Below, piece by piece: positions 1 to 11,500 of a DNA stretch of 64,000 nt. The DNA is taken from contig NW_022985209.1 in NCBI RefSeq assembly GCF_010093535.1, positions 62,001 through 126,000 on the forward strand. The letters are read 5' to 3'. Origin of the DNA: Lindgomyces ingoldianus. Lineage: Eukaryota; Ascomycota; Dothideomycetes; Pleosporales; Lindgomycetaceae. Each line of letters opens with the position of its first letter. Position 1 is the first letter of the stretch. The position numbers and the translations under genes were made by a program. The notes under the pieces are model-generated. The model was not told where the DNA came from, did not search any database, and saw only the letters and a list, made by a program, of their open reading frames with translations.

Positions 1-1715
1 AGATATTATTTAGAGTCTACTTCTACTACTTTTTTACATATACGCAAGTTATGCCTAGTTTAATTGCACTGCCTATATTACCTTTAACTTAGCTTACTTT
101 TTTTAGCGCGCACCTGCGTCTTTAGCTTTTTCCTATTACTACGCGCTTTAAACTTCTTTAAAGCAGTTAGATAAGCTCTATTCTTAACTATTAAAGTCTT
201 TTCTGCTTAAATCTGCTTTATTTTATATAATTTATGTTATATAGTAGCCTTATTTACTGCTTAAAGCTTTATAATCTCCTTTTACACTAATACTAGCGTG
301 TGCGTAATAATTACTGCCCTCTTTAAGACTTTCTTAAAGGCCTTTACTATAAATGTTAGTAAGCTATCTATATGCCTTTAAATTTTTACTTTTATAAGCA
401 TTAATTATAACTTAAATTTAAAGATATTGCTTAGAGTTTACAACTGCTAGAGCTTATTATTAATAAGTAGTAGTAGTAATAGAGTACATAACTAGATATT
501 AAAGGCTATTTTAACTTATTCTAGGTTAAATAGAACTAAACTAGCGTCTTAAAACCCTCTTTAGATATTACTAGAATTAATTACTGCATTATAGGCAAGT
601 ATAAAGCATAGTAGAAACTTAAGTTTTATTATATAAGTAATCTAGTTATGCATAAGATCTTTAGCTTAGCACCTATACACCTTTTTTAAAAGAGTAAAAC
701 AACCTACATTAAAAGGCTATAGAAAGTGTAATAAGTGTAAAGGCATATAGATAGTAATAATTTTATTCTTTTTATAGCTCTTATAGCTATTAATAATAAA
801 AAGCTAATAAGCGCCTATAACTCTTCTCTTTATATACTTATTAAAGTGCTTTAACTACTACAGCCTAAGCTTATTTATTGTCTAGCTGTTTTTAAAGACT
901 ATAATAACTTAGTTTTAAAGCAGATTTTTCTTCTTATACTAAGCAAAAAAGTAATAGCAGCCCTTAAAGATAATAAAGAGTAGAATAGCCTACTTTATTA
1001 TGTTAATACTTTAAATAACTGTTGTTTACTTTTTATTACTTTACTATATTACTTTTAGCTGTCCTTATTTCTCTAAAGTTATAATAACTGCTTTAGTTAA
1101 TATCTAGCCTATTATAAAGCCTAACTTATTAAAGTTATACATGTTTTTATTCTAGATACTATACTTAGCTTTTATGTTAGCTACTAGGCAAAACTAGCCT
1201 TAGATAACCTCTAAATCTTTATAAAGTACTTTTTTATAATTATACTTATAATTAAACTTTATTATAAACTTAAGGCAGTGCTTAACTTATATACTAGGCT
1301 AGTTTAAGCTAACCTAGCCTAGATTACACTCTGTGCGTAAGGAATTAGCTATATTAGCTATAGCTGTAAGCCTAAGGGGAAATCTACATGTAATAAGCTT
1401 AAGTATATACTTAATAACTACCTTTTTTTTAAGCTTAGTTAGATTCCTTAATTTAAGCTAGCATTCTGCTTCTAAAGGCTGTCTAGCGCGTTAATTACTT
1501 AGTGTTATATAAGAGACATTATAGATAGCTGCAGCGTGTTATAAAAAAAGTTTTAAGTTTTATTTAAAAGCCTAAAGAGTAAGCTATATTTAACATTCTT
1601 TAGAAGATTTAATCTAGTGTTGTTGTTAAGGCATTATGTAGATAGGTAGAGTGTGGTAGGGGCTTGGCAAAAGTAGCTGGCTAACCTGTGTGGCCGGCCA
1701 ACCTGTTAGGTACGT
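1..1715 (+). mobile_element. Right part of a TIR DNA element related to the foldback family
   Basis: This AT-rich stretch has no usable reading frame. From about 1080 onward it aligns by eye with the internal and right arm of the 1,100-bp foldback element at 34702-35801: it shares the tract around 1100-1200 (landmark TTATTAAAGTTATACATG) and the AGCTTAAGTATA tract near 1400. It ends GGTACGT followed by TA, like the other family ends, although the subterminal bases (GGCCGGCCAACC near 1690-1705) differ. No left terminus is visible, so it probably starts outside the window. It interrupts gypsy element A, whose pol resumes immediately after. Bases 1-880 I cannot assign to any family with confidence. 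Confidence 0.45.
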
Positions 1716-3779
1716 TAAAACTTATAACAGTTAAAAAAGTTAAAGAATTCCTTAGATTATTAGGCTATGTTAAGAGAATAATTAAGGACTACTTAAAGAT
1801 TGCTATACCCCTAATAAATGCTACTACTAAAGAATAAGTAACAGCAAAATTTGTCTAAACCCTACAAATAAATAAGGTGTTTATAACACTAAAACAGGCT
1901 ATAACAGCTAAACTAGTACTAAGGATGTACAACCTACAACTAGAAACTAAGATCTACACAGATGCATCCTTAGGAGCTAGTAGAGCCACACTTTACTAAA
2001 AACAGGAGTATAGGAAATAGCACCTAGTAGCGTACTACTCTGCTAAATTCTTAGGACCTAAAGCAGGCTACAGCATACCTAACAAAGAATTAAAAGCAAT
2101 ATTAAATGCAGTAAGAGTACAGGCAACAGAGCTACACAGGATAGCAAAACCCTTTAACATTATAATAGACTATGCTAACCTAGTTATGTTTTTAACTGTT
2201 AAGAAACTCTTACTTATACATGTAAAATAGGCACTAGAGCTGGCCTAATTTAACTGTGTTATTAAGCATGTTCTAGGAGCACAAAATTAGCAGGCTAACG
2301 CCCTTAGCTAAAGACTAGATTACTTTAATAAAAAAAGACAAGAACTAAGAAGTTTACTTTTTTTTAAAAAACTAAGAAAAGATAGCTCTATAATAAACTT
2401 TAACTTATAAAAGAACTCTGCATGCTTATAGTAAATAAGTATGGATAAAAGAATCTAGTCTATAAATACCACAAATCTCTAATGTTTAGACACCTAGGTA
2501 TAGGCACCCTCTAGAAGAAACTACAGGCTGCTATACTATAATAAATACTAAAGATAAAGCAACTATGCACTAAGGTGCTTAGAGAATGTAACACCTGCAA
2601 CAGAAATAACTTATAAAGGCATAAGGCCTATAGATATCTTTAACTAATAAAGGCCTCTAAACAGCTATAGACAATAGTTATAGTAGACTTTATTATAAGA
2701 CTTCCCCTATCTAAGGAACTAGAAACTAAGAGAATATGTAACATAATTATAGTAACCCTTAATAAGACTACTAAGTACCTGCATATATAGCTGTTAGAGA
2801 AGACTATTACAGCTAAAAAATTTATCTACAAATTTAAACAAAATGTTATATTAGTACATAGATGCCCTAAAATTATTATTTTTAATAGAGATAAATTATT
2901 TACTAGCAGATTCTAAAAGGCAGTAATAAGGCATCTTAGAATAACGCACAAACTATCTACAGCATACTACCTACAGACAGATGGCTAAACAGAGAGAGTA
3001 AATGCTAAAATAGAAAGATACCTAAGGAAGTACGTTTCTTACGCTTAAGATAATTAGGCAAAATAGCTTCTTATAGCACAGCTAGCTATTAACACAGTAG
3101 AATTAGCTATAACAAAAGAAACACAATATAAGGCTAATTTTAGTTATAACTTATACTTTACACTATAAGAAAACTAGCCTATAGACCTCTAAAAATTAAT
3201 AGACTAGTTATTAAATCTAAGAAACATACACTAGAAATTAGTAATTAAAGCTAAATATAGTTAGGAGATAATAAAACAATATGTAAACAAATTATAATAA
3301 CTAGGACTAAGGATACACCTAGAAGACTATGTGTACTTTAATACTAAGAACCTTAAGATATCTAGACCTTTAAGGAAGCTAGCAGAAAAAAGAATAAGAC
3401 TATATAGAGTCCTATAAACTTAATAAGACAACTGCAAGCTTAAGCTTCCCCTACACATAAAAATACACCTATAGTTTTATATTTCTAAACTAAAAAAGGC
3501 ACTTAAGGAAATTCCTCTATCTACGCAAAGATAAAAGAATAGTAAAACTAAGTATAAAGTTAAACACATTATTAGTAATTAAAAAAATAAAAAGAAATTT
3601 TTAGTAAAATAAAAAAAGTAGCTTACTAGTAAAAACACATAAAAACTAGCTAAGAACTTAAGAAACACATAGCTATTAGTATAAAAGTACCTCTAGGCTT
3701 GTCTAAAAGAAACTAGCTAGGTAATAAAGCACTTATATTAAAAAGAATAGCTATGTTATTACTAAATAGTAGCAGCTTT

Positions 3780-4170
3780 TAGAGACAAGTCCTAGCTAAT
3801 AAAGGTTGTAGAAGGGAATAGCCCTTTACTTTAGCTTTAAGAGCCTCTATCTTATCTAAGAAAAAGAAGTCCCTCTTTAAGTATTTTACATGCTAAGCCT
3901 CTAATAGATCTAGTAACTTTTAAATATAATCTTATTTAGAACGCTTCCTATCTATTACTGCTAGAATCTCCTCCTGCAGAAGAAGTTACTTCTAGTTTTA
4001 AACCTACTGCTTATTAAGCAACACACAGTTCTAAGCTTAAGAAGCCTTAGCAAATTAAAAAAGCTTCTCTCTCTCCTTCTCTAGGCGCTTTTAGGCAGTG
4101 TTTAAAATAAAAGCGTTGCGCCTATTATTTTTCTATACACACTCTACACACTTATTTAATAATAAGGTTA
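3780..4170 (-). pseudogene. Antisense ORF of gypsy element A (Cys-rich plus helical protein), degraded
   Basis: On the strand opposite to pol, between the chromodomain and the 3' LTR, one frame reads LLQEEILAVIDRKRSK ... HVKYLKRDFFFLDKIEA and continues LKAKVKG ... LLQPLL, preceded by a CxxC-containing stretch (CRVCIEK, near 4130-4150). The same peptide appears in A2, C and G at the equivalent place. The layout (Cys pairs, then a long charged helix) resembles the small Zn-binding/coiled-coil proteins often found beside fungal gypsy elements; that identification is inference. The frame contains RIP-type stops and cannot be expressed intact. Confidence 0.55.
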
Positions 4171-4415
4171 ACACGTAGGACAACCTTAATAACTAGTAAG
4201 CGCTATAGGGTTGCATCTTTATCTAATAAAAAAGATTAAAATAAGAAATAGCGTAGGAGTAATAAGACAAGTAGGACTAACAAGCTATTTAGTTTAAAAA
4301 AGAAGGATATAAAGAATGCCCTTAAGCAGGCAGGCACCTACCTTATAAATAAACCCTTACTAACACAGTTGTGTAAGCAGAGCGGCGAGGACGCTGCTAG
4401 GGAGGAGGGGCAGCG

Positions 4416-5005
4416 TGTTACAGTCTACAGTTAGACTAGCGTAACTCTACTAGTAATACTCTACAGTCTTACTAGGTTAGAATAGGGCTTGTTTATAGAC
4501 TAATTAGAGGACACAGAAGCTGCGCAACTACCTGCAGTAGCAGAGAAGTGCGTCCTCTAGTAAGGGAACAGGACGCAAGTCCTAATAAGTAAAGTAAGTT
4601 AGATAAGTTAGCAGAGTAGCTAACTTACAGAAACTTACCTAGCTTGTCTTAGCACCTTTTATATATGTATATAGTCTTTACCTTAAACAACTTTTAGGAG
4701 GTGTGTTTAATGTTTAGTTTATTCTTTATATAAACTAAGTAGCATTTAGCTTTCTAAGGAGCTCTAATACTATTTGTATATCTTACACTATATATACCTC
4801 TAACCCTGTCTAACAGGACTATTTAACCTGGCCACTATACTGCTGTAAATAGGGCAAACCACAATCTAGTCACTCTACCCTCCTCTATAAGCCTAATAGC
4901 CTTTACGTAGGACTGTACACCCTGCTGTTGGCCCCTACTATCCGTCCTATCCCTCCATAGGAACATCATTGACCCGAGTGCTTCCACGAAGCAACGATTG
5001 TAACA
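4416..5005 (+). repeat. 3' LTR of gypsy element A
   Basis: This is a 590-bp repeat beginning TGTTACAGTC and ending GATTGTAACA. It matches the LTRs at 14550-15125, 24082-24670 and 31136-31724. The purine-rich GGAGGAGGGGCAGCG lies directly upstream, as expected for a polypurine tract next to a 3' LTR. The five bases after it (GACTT) would be one half of the target duplication; the partner is outside the window. Confidence 0.9.
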
Positions 5006-6089
5006 GACTTCTCCTGTTAAAAGAACTAAAGATAGAAAGAATATGTAATATAATAATAGTAGCTTTTAATAAAACTATAAAGTACTTATATATCTAGCTA
5101 TTAGAGAAAACTATTACAGCTAAAAAATTTATATATAAGCTTAAATAAAATATAGTGTTAGTGTATAAATGCCTTAAAATTATTATCTTTAATAAAGATA
5201 AGTTATTTACTAGTAATTTCTAGAAAGTAGCTATAAGACACCTTAGCATAACACATAAGTTATTTACTGCATACTACTTATAAATAGACAGTTAGACTAA
5301 ATAAGTAAACACTAAAGTAGAAAAATACTTAAGAAAATATGTTTCCTATAGTTAAGATAACTAGGCAGAATAACTACTAATAGCTTAACTTACTATTAAC
5401 ACAGTAGAATCCACTATAACAAAAGAAACACTATATAAAGCTAACTTTAGCTATAATCCCTATTTTGCGCTGCATAGAAGCTAGCCTACAGATCTGCTAA
5501 AATTAATTAATTAGTTATTAAGCTTATAAAGCATATATAAGAGGTTAGCAGTTAAAGCTAAATTTAGTTAAAAAATAATAGAACAATATACAAACAAGGT
5601 ACAGCAACCTAGACTAGAAATCTGTTCTAGAGACTATGTCTACTTTAAGACAAAGAACCTTAAGATACCTAGACCCTTTAGGAATCTAGCAGAAAAAAGA
5701 ATAAAGCCCTATAAAGTTCTATAGACTTAATAAGATAACTATAAACTAAAGCTTCCTTTTTATATAAAAATACACCTAAAGTTCTACATTTCTAGGTTAG
5801 AAAAAGCACTTTAGGAAATTTCTCTGTCTACATTAAAATAAAAAGAAACAGAAATAGAATATAAAGTAAAATAAATTATTAATAATTAAAGAAACAAAAA
5901 AAAGTTTTTAGTAAAATAGAAAAGATAGTTTACTAGTAAGAACACTTAAAAACTAGCTAAAAATCTAAAGAACACGCAGTAGTTAGTACAAGAGTACCTT
6001 TAGGCTCTTTTAAAAGAAACTAGCTCGGCAACAAAGCATCTATTTTAAAAAAAGTAGCTATATTATTATTAGATAGTAGCAGCCTTTAT

Positions 6090-6212
6090 AGACAAGTCCT
6101 TATTAAAGAAAGCTAAAGAGGTAAACACCTCTCTACCTCTGCTTTAAAGGCTTCTATCTTGTCTAAGAAGAAGAGGTCCCCCTTTAAATACTTTACATAA
6201 TAAGCCTCTAAC
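6090..6212 (-). pseudogene. Antisense ORF of gypsy element A2 (fragment)
   Basis: On the minus strand, one uninterrupted frame reads EAYYVKYLKGDLFFLDKIEA and then FKAEVERCLPL. This is the best preserved copy in the plus-oriented elements of the conserved antisense peptide also seen in A (HVKYLKRDFFFLDKIEA), C and G. It sits between the chromodomain and the 3' LTR of A2. The upstream, Cys-rich part of the frame lies beyond the 6270-6611 insertion and is degraded. Confidence 0.55.
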
Positions 6213-6269
6213 AGATCTAGTAATCTTTAAATAGAATCCTGTTTAAAACACTCTTTACCCTTTACTTCT

Positions 6270-6611
6270 TGTCAGATTGAAGCACTGTTTCTAGGCTTCC
6301 TGAGATGAATGATGGGTTTGGATGTGATGTATGGGATGATTGATTGATTGTCTTGATTTATCGATCCTTTTTCTGCTCTACTCGTGTTGCTCGGCTTTTT
6401 GTTTTGCCGCTCCGAGTCCCTCGCGCACTTGCCCTATGCGCGACCAGCTTGCAAAATGCTGCAATTTGCTGCAATTTGCTGCAAACTGCTGCAACATGCT
6501 GCAAAATGCTGCAATTTGCAGCAACATACTGTTCGAGCTTATTGCTCGTACTATGTAGCAGCTTTCGTCAAGCGTTCCTCCTGTCTTGACAGTAGGTGCG
6601 CGTATCTGACA
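6270..6611. mobile_element. 342-bp TIR insertion (MITE-like), TSD CTTCT
   Basis: The element begins TGTCAGAT and ends ATCTGACA, a short perfect inverted repeat. It is flanked by CTTCT at 6265-6269 and 6612-6616. Aligning the flanks with element C near 30690 shows that removing 6270-6611 plus one CTTCT restores the gypsy sequence. Its base composition is balanced and lacks the TA saturation of its host, so it arrived after RIP or escaped it. Overlapping short frames exist in it but match nothing I recognise, and I do not call a gene. Confidence 0.75.
6455..6531. repeat. Minisatellite of 11-bp TGCTGCAAWTT units
   Basis: About seven imperfect tandem copies of an 11-bp unit (TGCTGCAATTT, with variants TGCTGCAAACT and TGCTGCAACA) occupy the middle of the 342-bp insertion. 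Confidence 0.85.
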
Positions 6612-6949
6612 CTTCTAATAACTTTTAAAAGTAACAAGCTTACTTTTTATTCAGCTTTTACTTATAAGCTTTTGCAGCTTTAGTAAATTATAAAAGTTTT
6701 TCTCTCTCCTTCTTTAACTAGTTTTATGTAGTGTTAGAAACAAAAGCATTACACTTATTATTTTTCTTTACACACTCTACGCACTTGCCTAAGGATAAAG
6801 TTAGTACATAAGATAACTCTAATAATTAGTAAGTCTTATAGAGTTTTATCTTTGTCTAATAAAAAGAATTAAAATAAAGGGTAACATAAAGACAGTAGGA
6901 TAGATAAGACTAGCAAGCTATTTAGTATAAAAAAAATAAACATTACAAA

Positions 6950-7150
6950 TGTAAAGATGGGATGGTAAGTAGCACGGATAGCACTGAGAGCACGCTTTCG
7001 GAGAAAGATAGGAGTGTATTGTAAGAGAGACGAATCGCTGCTAAGCTTCGCTTGTCAGGATTCATGCTTATATACGAAGCACAGGTCATACGACCTCCAA
7101 ACAGGTCAGGTGAGGCCATACTAGCCTGTTCTAGGACATCCGGCCTTACA
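6950..7150 (-). repeat. LTR of element B (3' LTR in element orientation)
   Basis: This 201-bp LTR is identical in length to the copy at 14245-14445 and related to the 190-bp reverse copy at 31948-32137. It carries fewer TA transitions than its partner. Confidence 0.9.
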
Positions 7151-7756
7151 TTATCCCCCCTTATAGTAGTCCTACAACTTAGAGGATAGAACAGATAACA
7201 ATAGGCCTAAGTAGCATAAAAAAGTGTTACATAATGCCCTAAAAACTTGCTCCTGCCTATTTTAGTTAATTCTATGCAAGTTTATTTAAAAATAACCTAA
7301 AGTTATTAAGTAAAGGTAAAGTAAAAGTACAGAGTAAAAGTAAAGGTGAAGTAGCAGTATATCTCACGCTAGTAGAGTAGCGGTTAGGACAGTATATATA
7401 GGGTCTAACTGTCCCAGAAGTCTATCTCCTTTACACCCCCGCCCTCTCTACAGGTTAGAATTTAGAAGATTCTAAACCTTTTAAGGTAAGTACATTCTAA
7501 GCTACTCTAGCGCAATCTAGCGCAAAGGGGTGCTAACAAGCTTTAATAGTCCCATCCTACCTCACTCGCGCCTGCCTGTTGCCTAATCTGCTCTTAGCTC
7601 TTTCCCTTATGCTTAACTTTACTTAACAACCCTAAAATAGACCTCTGCAGCCTACTCTATTGCAATCTAGCTATAGTTTCTCTTAAGAAAAATTAATTAG
7701 CCTCTGCTAACATAAACTTACACTCTAACAACTCTTACGTCTAATGCGTTAACAAA

Positions 7757-8560
7757 ATGTCCTACAAGGGCATTATAGATAAAAGTAGTAGCTGTTATAT
7801 ACTTATAGACAACAAGTTATGTTATAGCATAAAAAAAGAGAAAATTAAGTACACTAAGTGTGCTTATTACCTTAAATTTAGTAAGAAGTGCTTTAAGGTG
7901 CGTATTTTAGCTCTTTTTAGCATATTTACGCGCAATTTGTCTAGGCTAACCCTAGATAGCTCCCTATTACCTTTAAACCTAAACAACAGGCTTTTAAAGA
8001 CACTATGTTTAACATTTTAGCCTCTATTAATCTACTTAACCCTACTTAGTTAGCGCAGGCTAACACAACAGTTATGTTATAAGTAAACACTATTATTTAG
8101 TTCCTTTAGGCGTAAGTCTTCCTGTTACAGCATAATCTAGCTTAATTAGCCCTATTCTAGCTTTTAATAGTTTATAGTAAAAACAAAATTCTGTACAACA
8201 ACTATCTGTACACGCACAGTGGCATTATAGGTAAAATTACTAAGACTAGGGTTGTTTTTAAAAAGCGCGCCCACTCTAAAGCTAATATTACTAAGAAAGA
8301 GAAGAAAAAGCATAAGGCGCTTAAAAAGGACTCTAATAAGAACAAAGCTGCAATAACTCTATCTAAAAAAGTAAGTGTGTGCTATTCTTAACTATTCTAG
8401 CGCTAACTAGCATAATAAAAGAAATATAGTGTTAAAGGTGTCTATATTACTAAAGCTAAGCAACATTATTATGTTAATACTGCTAAAGCTGCTAATGTAA
8501 TCTGCTGCGTCTCTAAAAAGCATAATAAGGCTAATAATATTAAAAATAAGGCTAGTTAGG
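7757..8560 (+). pseudogene. Antisense ORF of element B (CxxC-type, lysine-rich), degraded
   Basis: On the strand opposite to pol, between integrase and 3' LTR, an 87-codon frame starts MSYKGIIDKSSSCYILIDNK and includes YTKCAYYLKFSKKC, consistent with a Cys-x2-Cys-x8-Cys pattern whose first Cys became Tyr by TpG to TpA. Beyond the first stop the same frame stays readable with a lysine-rich stretch (KKEKKKHKALKKD) to about 8560. Element D carries the same frame (MSYKSIINKSSSYYMLLDNK, 23472-23684 minus). The protein is not one I recognise. By position it is analogous to the antisense frame of A/A2/C/G, but the sequence differs. Confidence 0.5.
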
Positions 8561-11500
8561 ATTAAACCTTAGCTAAAAAAAGGTAGCTAACTAGGTATAA
8601 TAAGAAACATCCTAATAGTTATTCTGCTGTTGTAAATTCACCTACAGAGGACCTTAATGTCTAATCTAGGGCCCCAATGGCACAATCTAGTGTGATCTAG
8701 CGCATCCTATAGTAAAAATAGTTAAAAATGCATAGTATAGTGTAGTTTTAAGTTCTTTAGCTTAAGCTTCTTTTTTTTTCTTAATAAAGTTAAATACCTT
8801 TACATTATGTCTCTTAGACTTAAAGTATAACTATCTTAGTAGTAATAGATTAATCTACTTCTAGCTTACTTACTTTACAGCTCTTTTATTTTAAAAATTC
8901 TAGAATGTTTTACTAGACTTAAACTCTGCCCTTTTTTTACTAGTATAAGTTATTTTAGGCTAGAATGTTTATTTCTTCCACACAATAAATTTCTTAGGGT
9001 TAGAATAACCCTCTTCTTAACTCTAGCAAGCTATTCTATGCTAGAACAGCCTTACTTAGTCTAACTAAGAAATCTTAGGTTTAAATAGGCTATATTATTT
9101 TTCTATTTTTATAGCGCTATTAAACACCTCTTGTTAAAAAAACCTTAAGTAAAAAAAAAATAAGGTAAAAGTAGCTATACTTAATCTATTAAGTTACTTT
9201 CTTTTTTTTAAGAAGTTTAACCTAAACTAGCATAATTTAATCTTTTACTATATATTTTTCTGCTTTTTTAAAACACTTTTAATGTGTTTAAGCTAATGTT
9301 AGGTCTAAGTTTTTATAAGTTTTTTTTAAATAAATAACTTTTTTATTTTATAAGATATTTTTATACTCTAACTAAATTCTGTCTTTAGTTAAGTATTTTC
9401 TCTACATAGTACACATTATCTTTTATAGCGTGTAGAGTGTCTATAATTAGTTCTAATTATAACTTAAGACGCCCTTTCTAGGTATATAGCTCTAAAAGTA
9501 AGACATAGAATACTAGATAAACTTCTCCTAGATTAGGTAAGTCTACTTTATACACCTTTATACTAATCTAGGCTATAACTTTTCTTAGTTCTAAAAACTT
9601 CTAGTCTAACTTCTTTTTTAGCCTTATTAATTTTATGTGTTTATTAGAAACTAATACCTTATCTTCTACTTACAGCTATATATGCTTTTATTATTTATCT
9701 ACATACTTCTTTTAATACGCATTTGCAGCAATAATTTTCTAGCAGCATTCTAACTGTAGAGCAAGTGCTTTTGCGGCAACTCTGTTTACTATGTGCAATT
9801 CCCCCTAACCTAGGGGTTCTCTAGGCTAATCTAGCCCTTTTAGGTTTGCTCTGTAGTATGCTTAGAAAAGAGTAACTTCTATAGTTATATGTACGCTATT
9901 ATTATACATAAACTCTGCTATTAGCAACTACATTACCTAATTATCTTATTCTAGGTAATAGTAACATCTAAAGTACTATTCTAGAGTTTAGTTTTGTCTT
10001 TTAGTCTGCCTATTAGTCTTAGGATAGTAGGCTAACAAGAGAATCCTTTACATGCTAAAATAGTAATAAAAACTATTTTAGTACTTTAAGTTTATTATTA
10101 GCTTTTAATTAAAAACAATGTTTTTTAAAACTTTATAAAGGTAAATAACTTTTTTTAACTAAACTTTTACTAGGTCTAAAGCCTCCTAATTAGCTCTAGC
10201 TAGCATGTAGTAAGCTATCTTAGTAAGACAGTCTACTATTACAAGGATTGCATTATATACTAACCCTAAGTATTTATAAAGGGGCAGCTGTGTTATAAAA
10301 TCTATTATAACATCCTACTAAGGCCTATTAGGCAGTGGCAAAGGGTGAAGAAGCTTATATAGGCAGTGTTATAAAGCTACTAATTATCTGCACTTTAGGT
10401 AATTATTATAGTACACCTTTACATCCTTTCTAAGCCCTTTTTAATTATATTAACATATAATCTTTTTAAGCGTCTTTTTTACACTAAAGTGGCCTACTAA
10501 TAAGCTATTATAGCACTCCTAGAACGCTTCTGCCTTCTCTTAGTCTGTTGTTAGGGTCTTTTTTCCTATATTAGCTATAGCATGTTATTTTAGCCTATTT
10601 TAAGAATAAGTGTTTTTATTAAAGTTCTCTTTCTTTTTTATTTTACTTTTAGTGTTTAATAAGTCTGTTTTGTTATAGTCTTCTTTAATACCTAACATAA
10701 AGTCTTTATTATTGTCTTTTTTTAGTTCTTTGCCTATAGCTTTTTTAGGATCTAGCTGTTTTAGCTCTTATTCTCTTTTAAAGTAGTTCTTAGCTAAGCC
10801 TAAAAAATTTTAAGAATGTGTAATAGCTATAGCTATTAATTCCTTATTATAATCTTATTAATTTAAAAGGTTGCGCATGTTTATTACATATGCTGCATTT
10901 CTCTTCTAGGAAGGCTGTTATAACTCTTTAATATAGTTAGGTCTTCTTAAGGGTCTATCTGCTAGGTTTAGCTTCCCTAAATAGTGTGTAATAATAAAAT
11001 TATATTCTGTTATCCTTTTATAGGCTTAGACCTGCTAGTAGTTTAAGGTTTTAGTTTTTATAAACTAGCAAAGATTATTATAGTCTGTAAAAAGTTTAAA
11101 TAGTAGACTCTAAAGGTAATGTTACTAATATGCTAAACTTTTATTAATAGTAAGCAACTTTTTATTATAAGTATTATAATTATACTTAGCTTTGCTTATC
11201 TTTTTTAAGAAAAAGCTAATTAGCCTTTATTAAGCCTTTTTAGTCTTATCTAAGACTAATTAGCTTAAAATGCTATAAATTACACTCTTTAAGGTGTTAA
11301 CTTTTACTTTAGTTTTCCTATTAGCATTAAAATAAGCTAATATAAGAACTTTAAAGAATAAGTTTTAAAGCTTTTAAAAGGCTACTTTACTCTTAGAACT
11401 AATATTAAGCTTTTAACTTTTTTCTTACTTTTACTTTTAACTACTCTTTGCTGCGTCTAGGCCCTTTTAGGTTAGCTTAGTAAAAGGTAGGGTAATTAGA

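Larger units (their letters stand above)
1718..5005 (+). mobile_element. Ty3/gypsy chromovirus A, 3' part, RIP-degraded
   Basis: Reading the plus strand through many stops gives, in order, the end of the reverse transcriptase/RNase H (FLRLLGYVKRIIKDYLKI near 1750; IYTDASLGASRATLY near 1955), the integrase zinc-binding region (LRECNTCNRNN near 2580), the integrase core (DFIIRLPLSKE near 2690; IIFNRDKLFTSRF near 2875; LSTAYYLQTDG near 2955), and a chromodomain (KVKHIIS, KKKFLVK near 3560-3610). Stops fall where Gln or Trp is expected, as RIP would cause. A purine tract (about 4399-4410) precedes the 3' LTR. The 5' LTR, gag and most of the RT lie to the left, beyond the inserted foldback element and the window edge. 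A is inserted in another copy (A2), whose integrase resumes at 5006. Confidence 0.85.
5006..6949 (+). mobile_element. Ty3/gypsy chromovirus A2, left segment (integrase to post-chromodomain)
   Basis: The sequence starts mid-integrase at 5006, exactly where element A's LTR ends. It matches element C from about 29440 onward: core tracts IIIFNKDKLFTS near 5180, LSTAYYL-like near 5265, and a chromodomain near 5860-5990. Stops are numerous and mostly TAA/TAG. It is interrupted by a 342-bp inverted-repeat insertion (6270-6611) and by element B (6950-14445). It resumes at 14446 and ends with its own LTR at 14550-15125. Its RT and gag are not present in the window. Confidence 0.8.

Noticed and set aside
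6340..6683. Three overlapping plus-strand frames in the 342-bp insertion
   Set aside because: They are translations of the same 11-bp tandem repeat in three frames, with no conserved protein.
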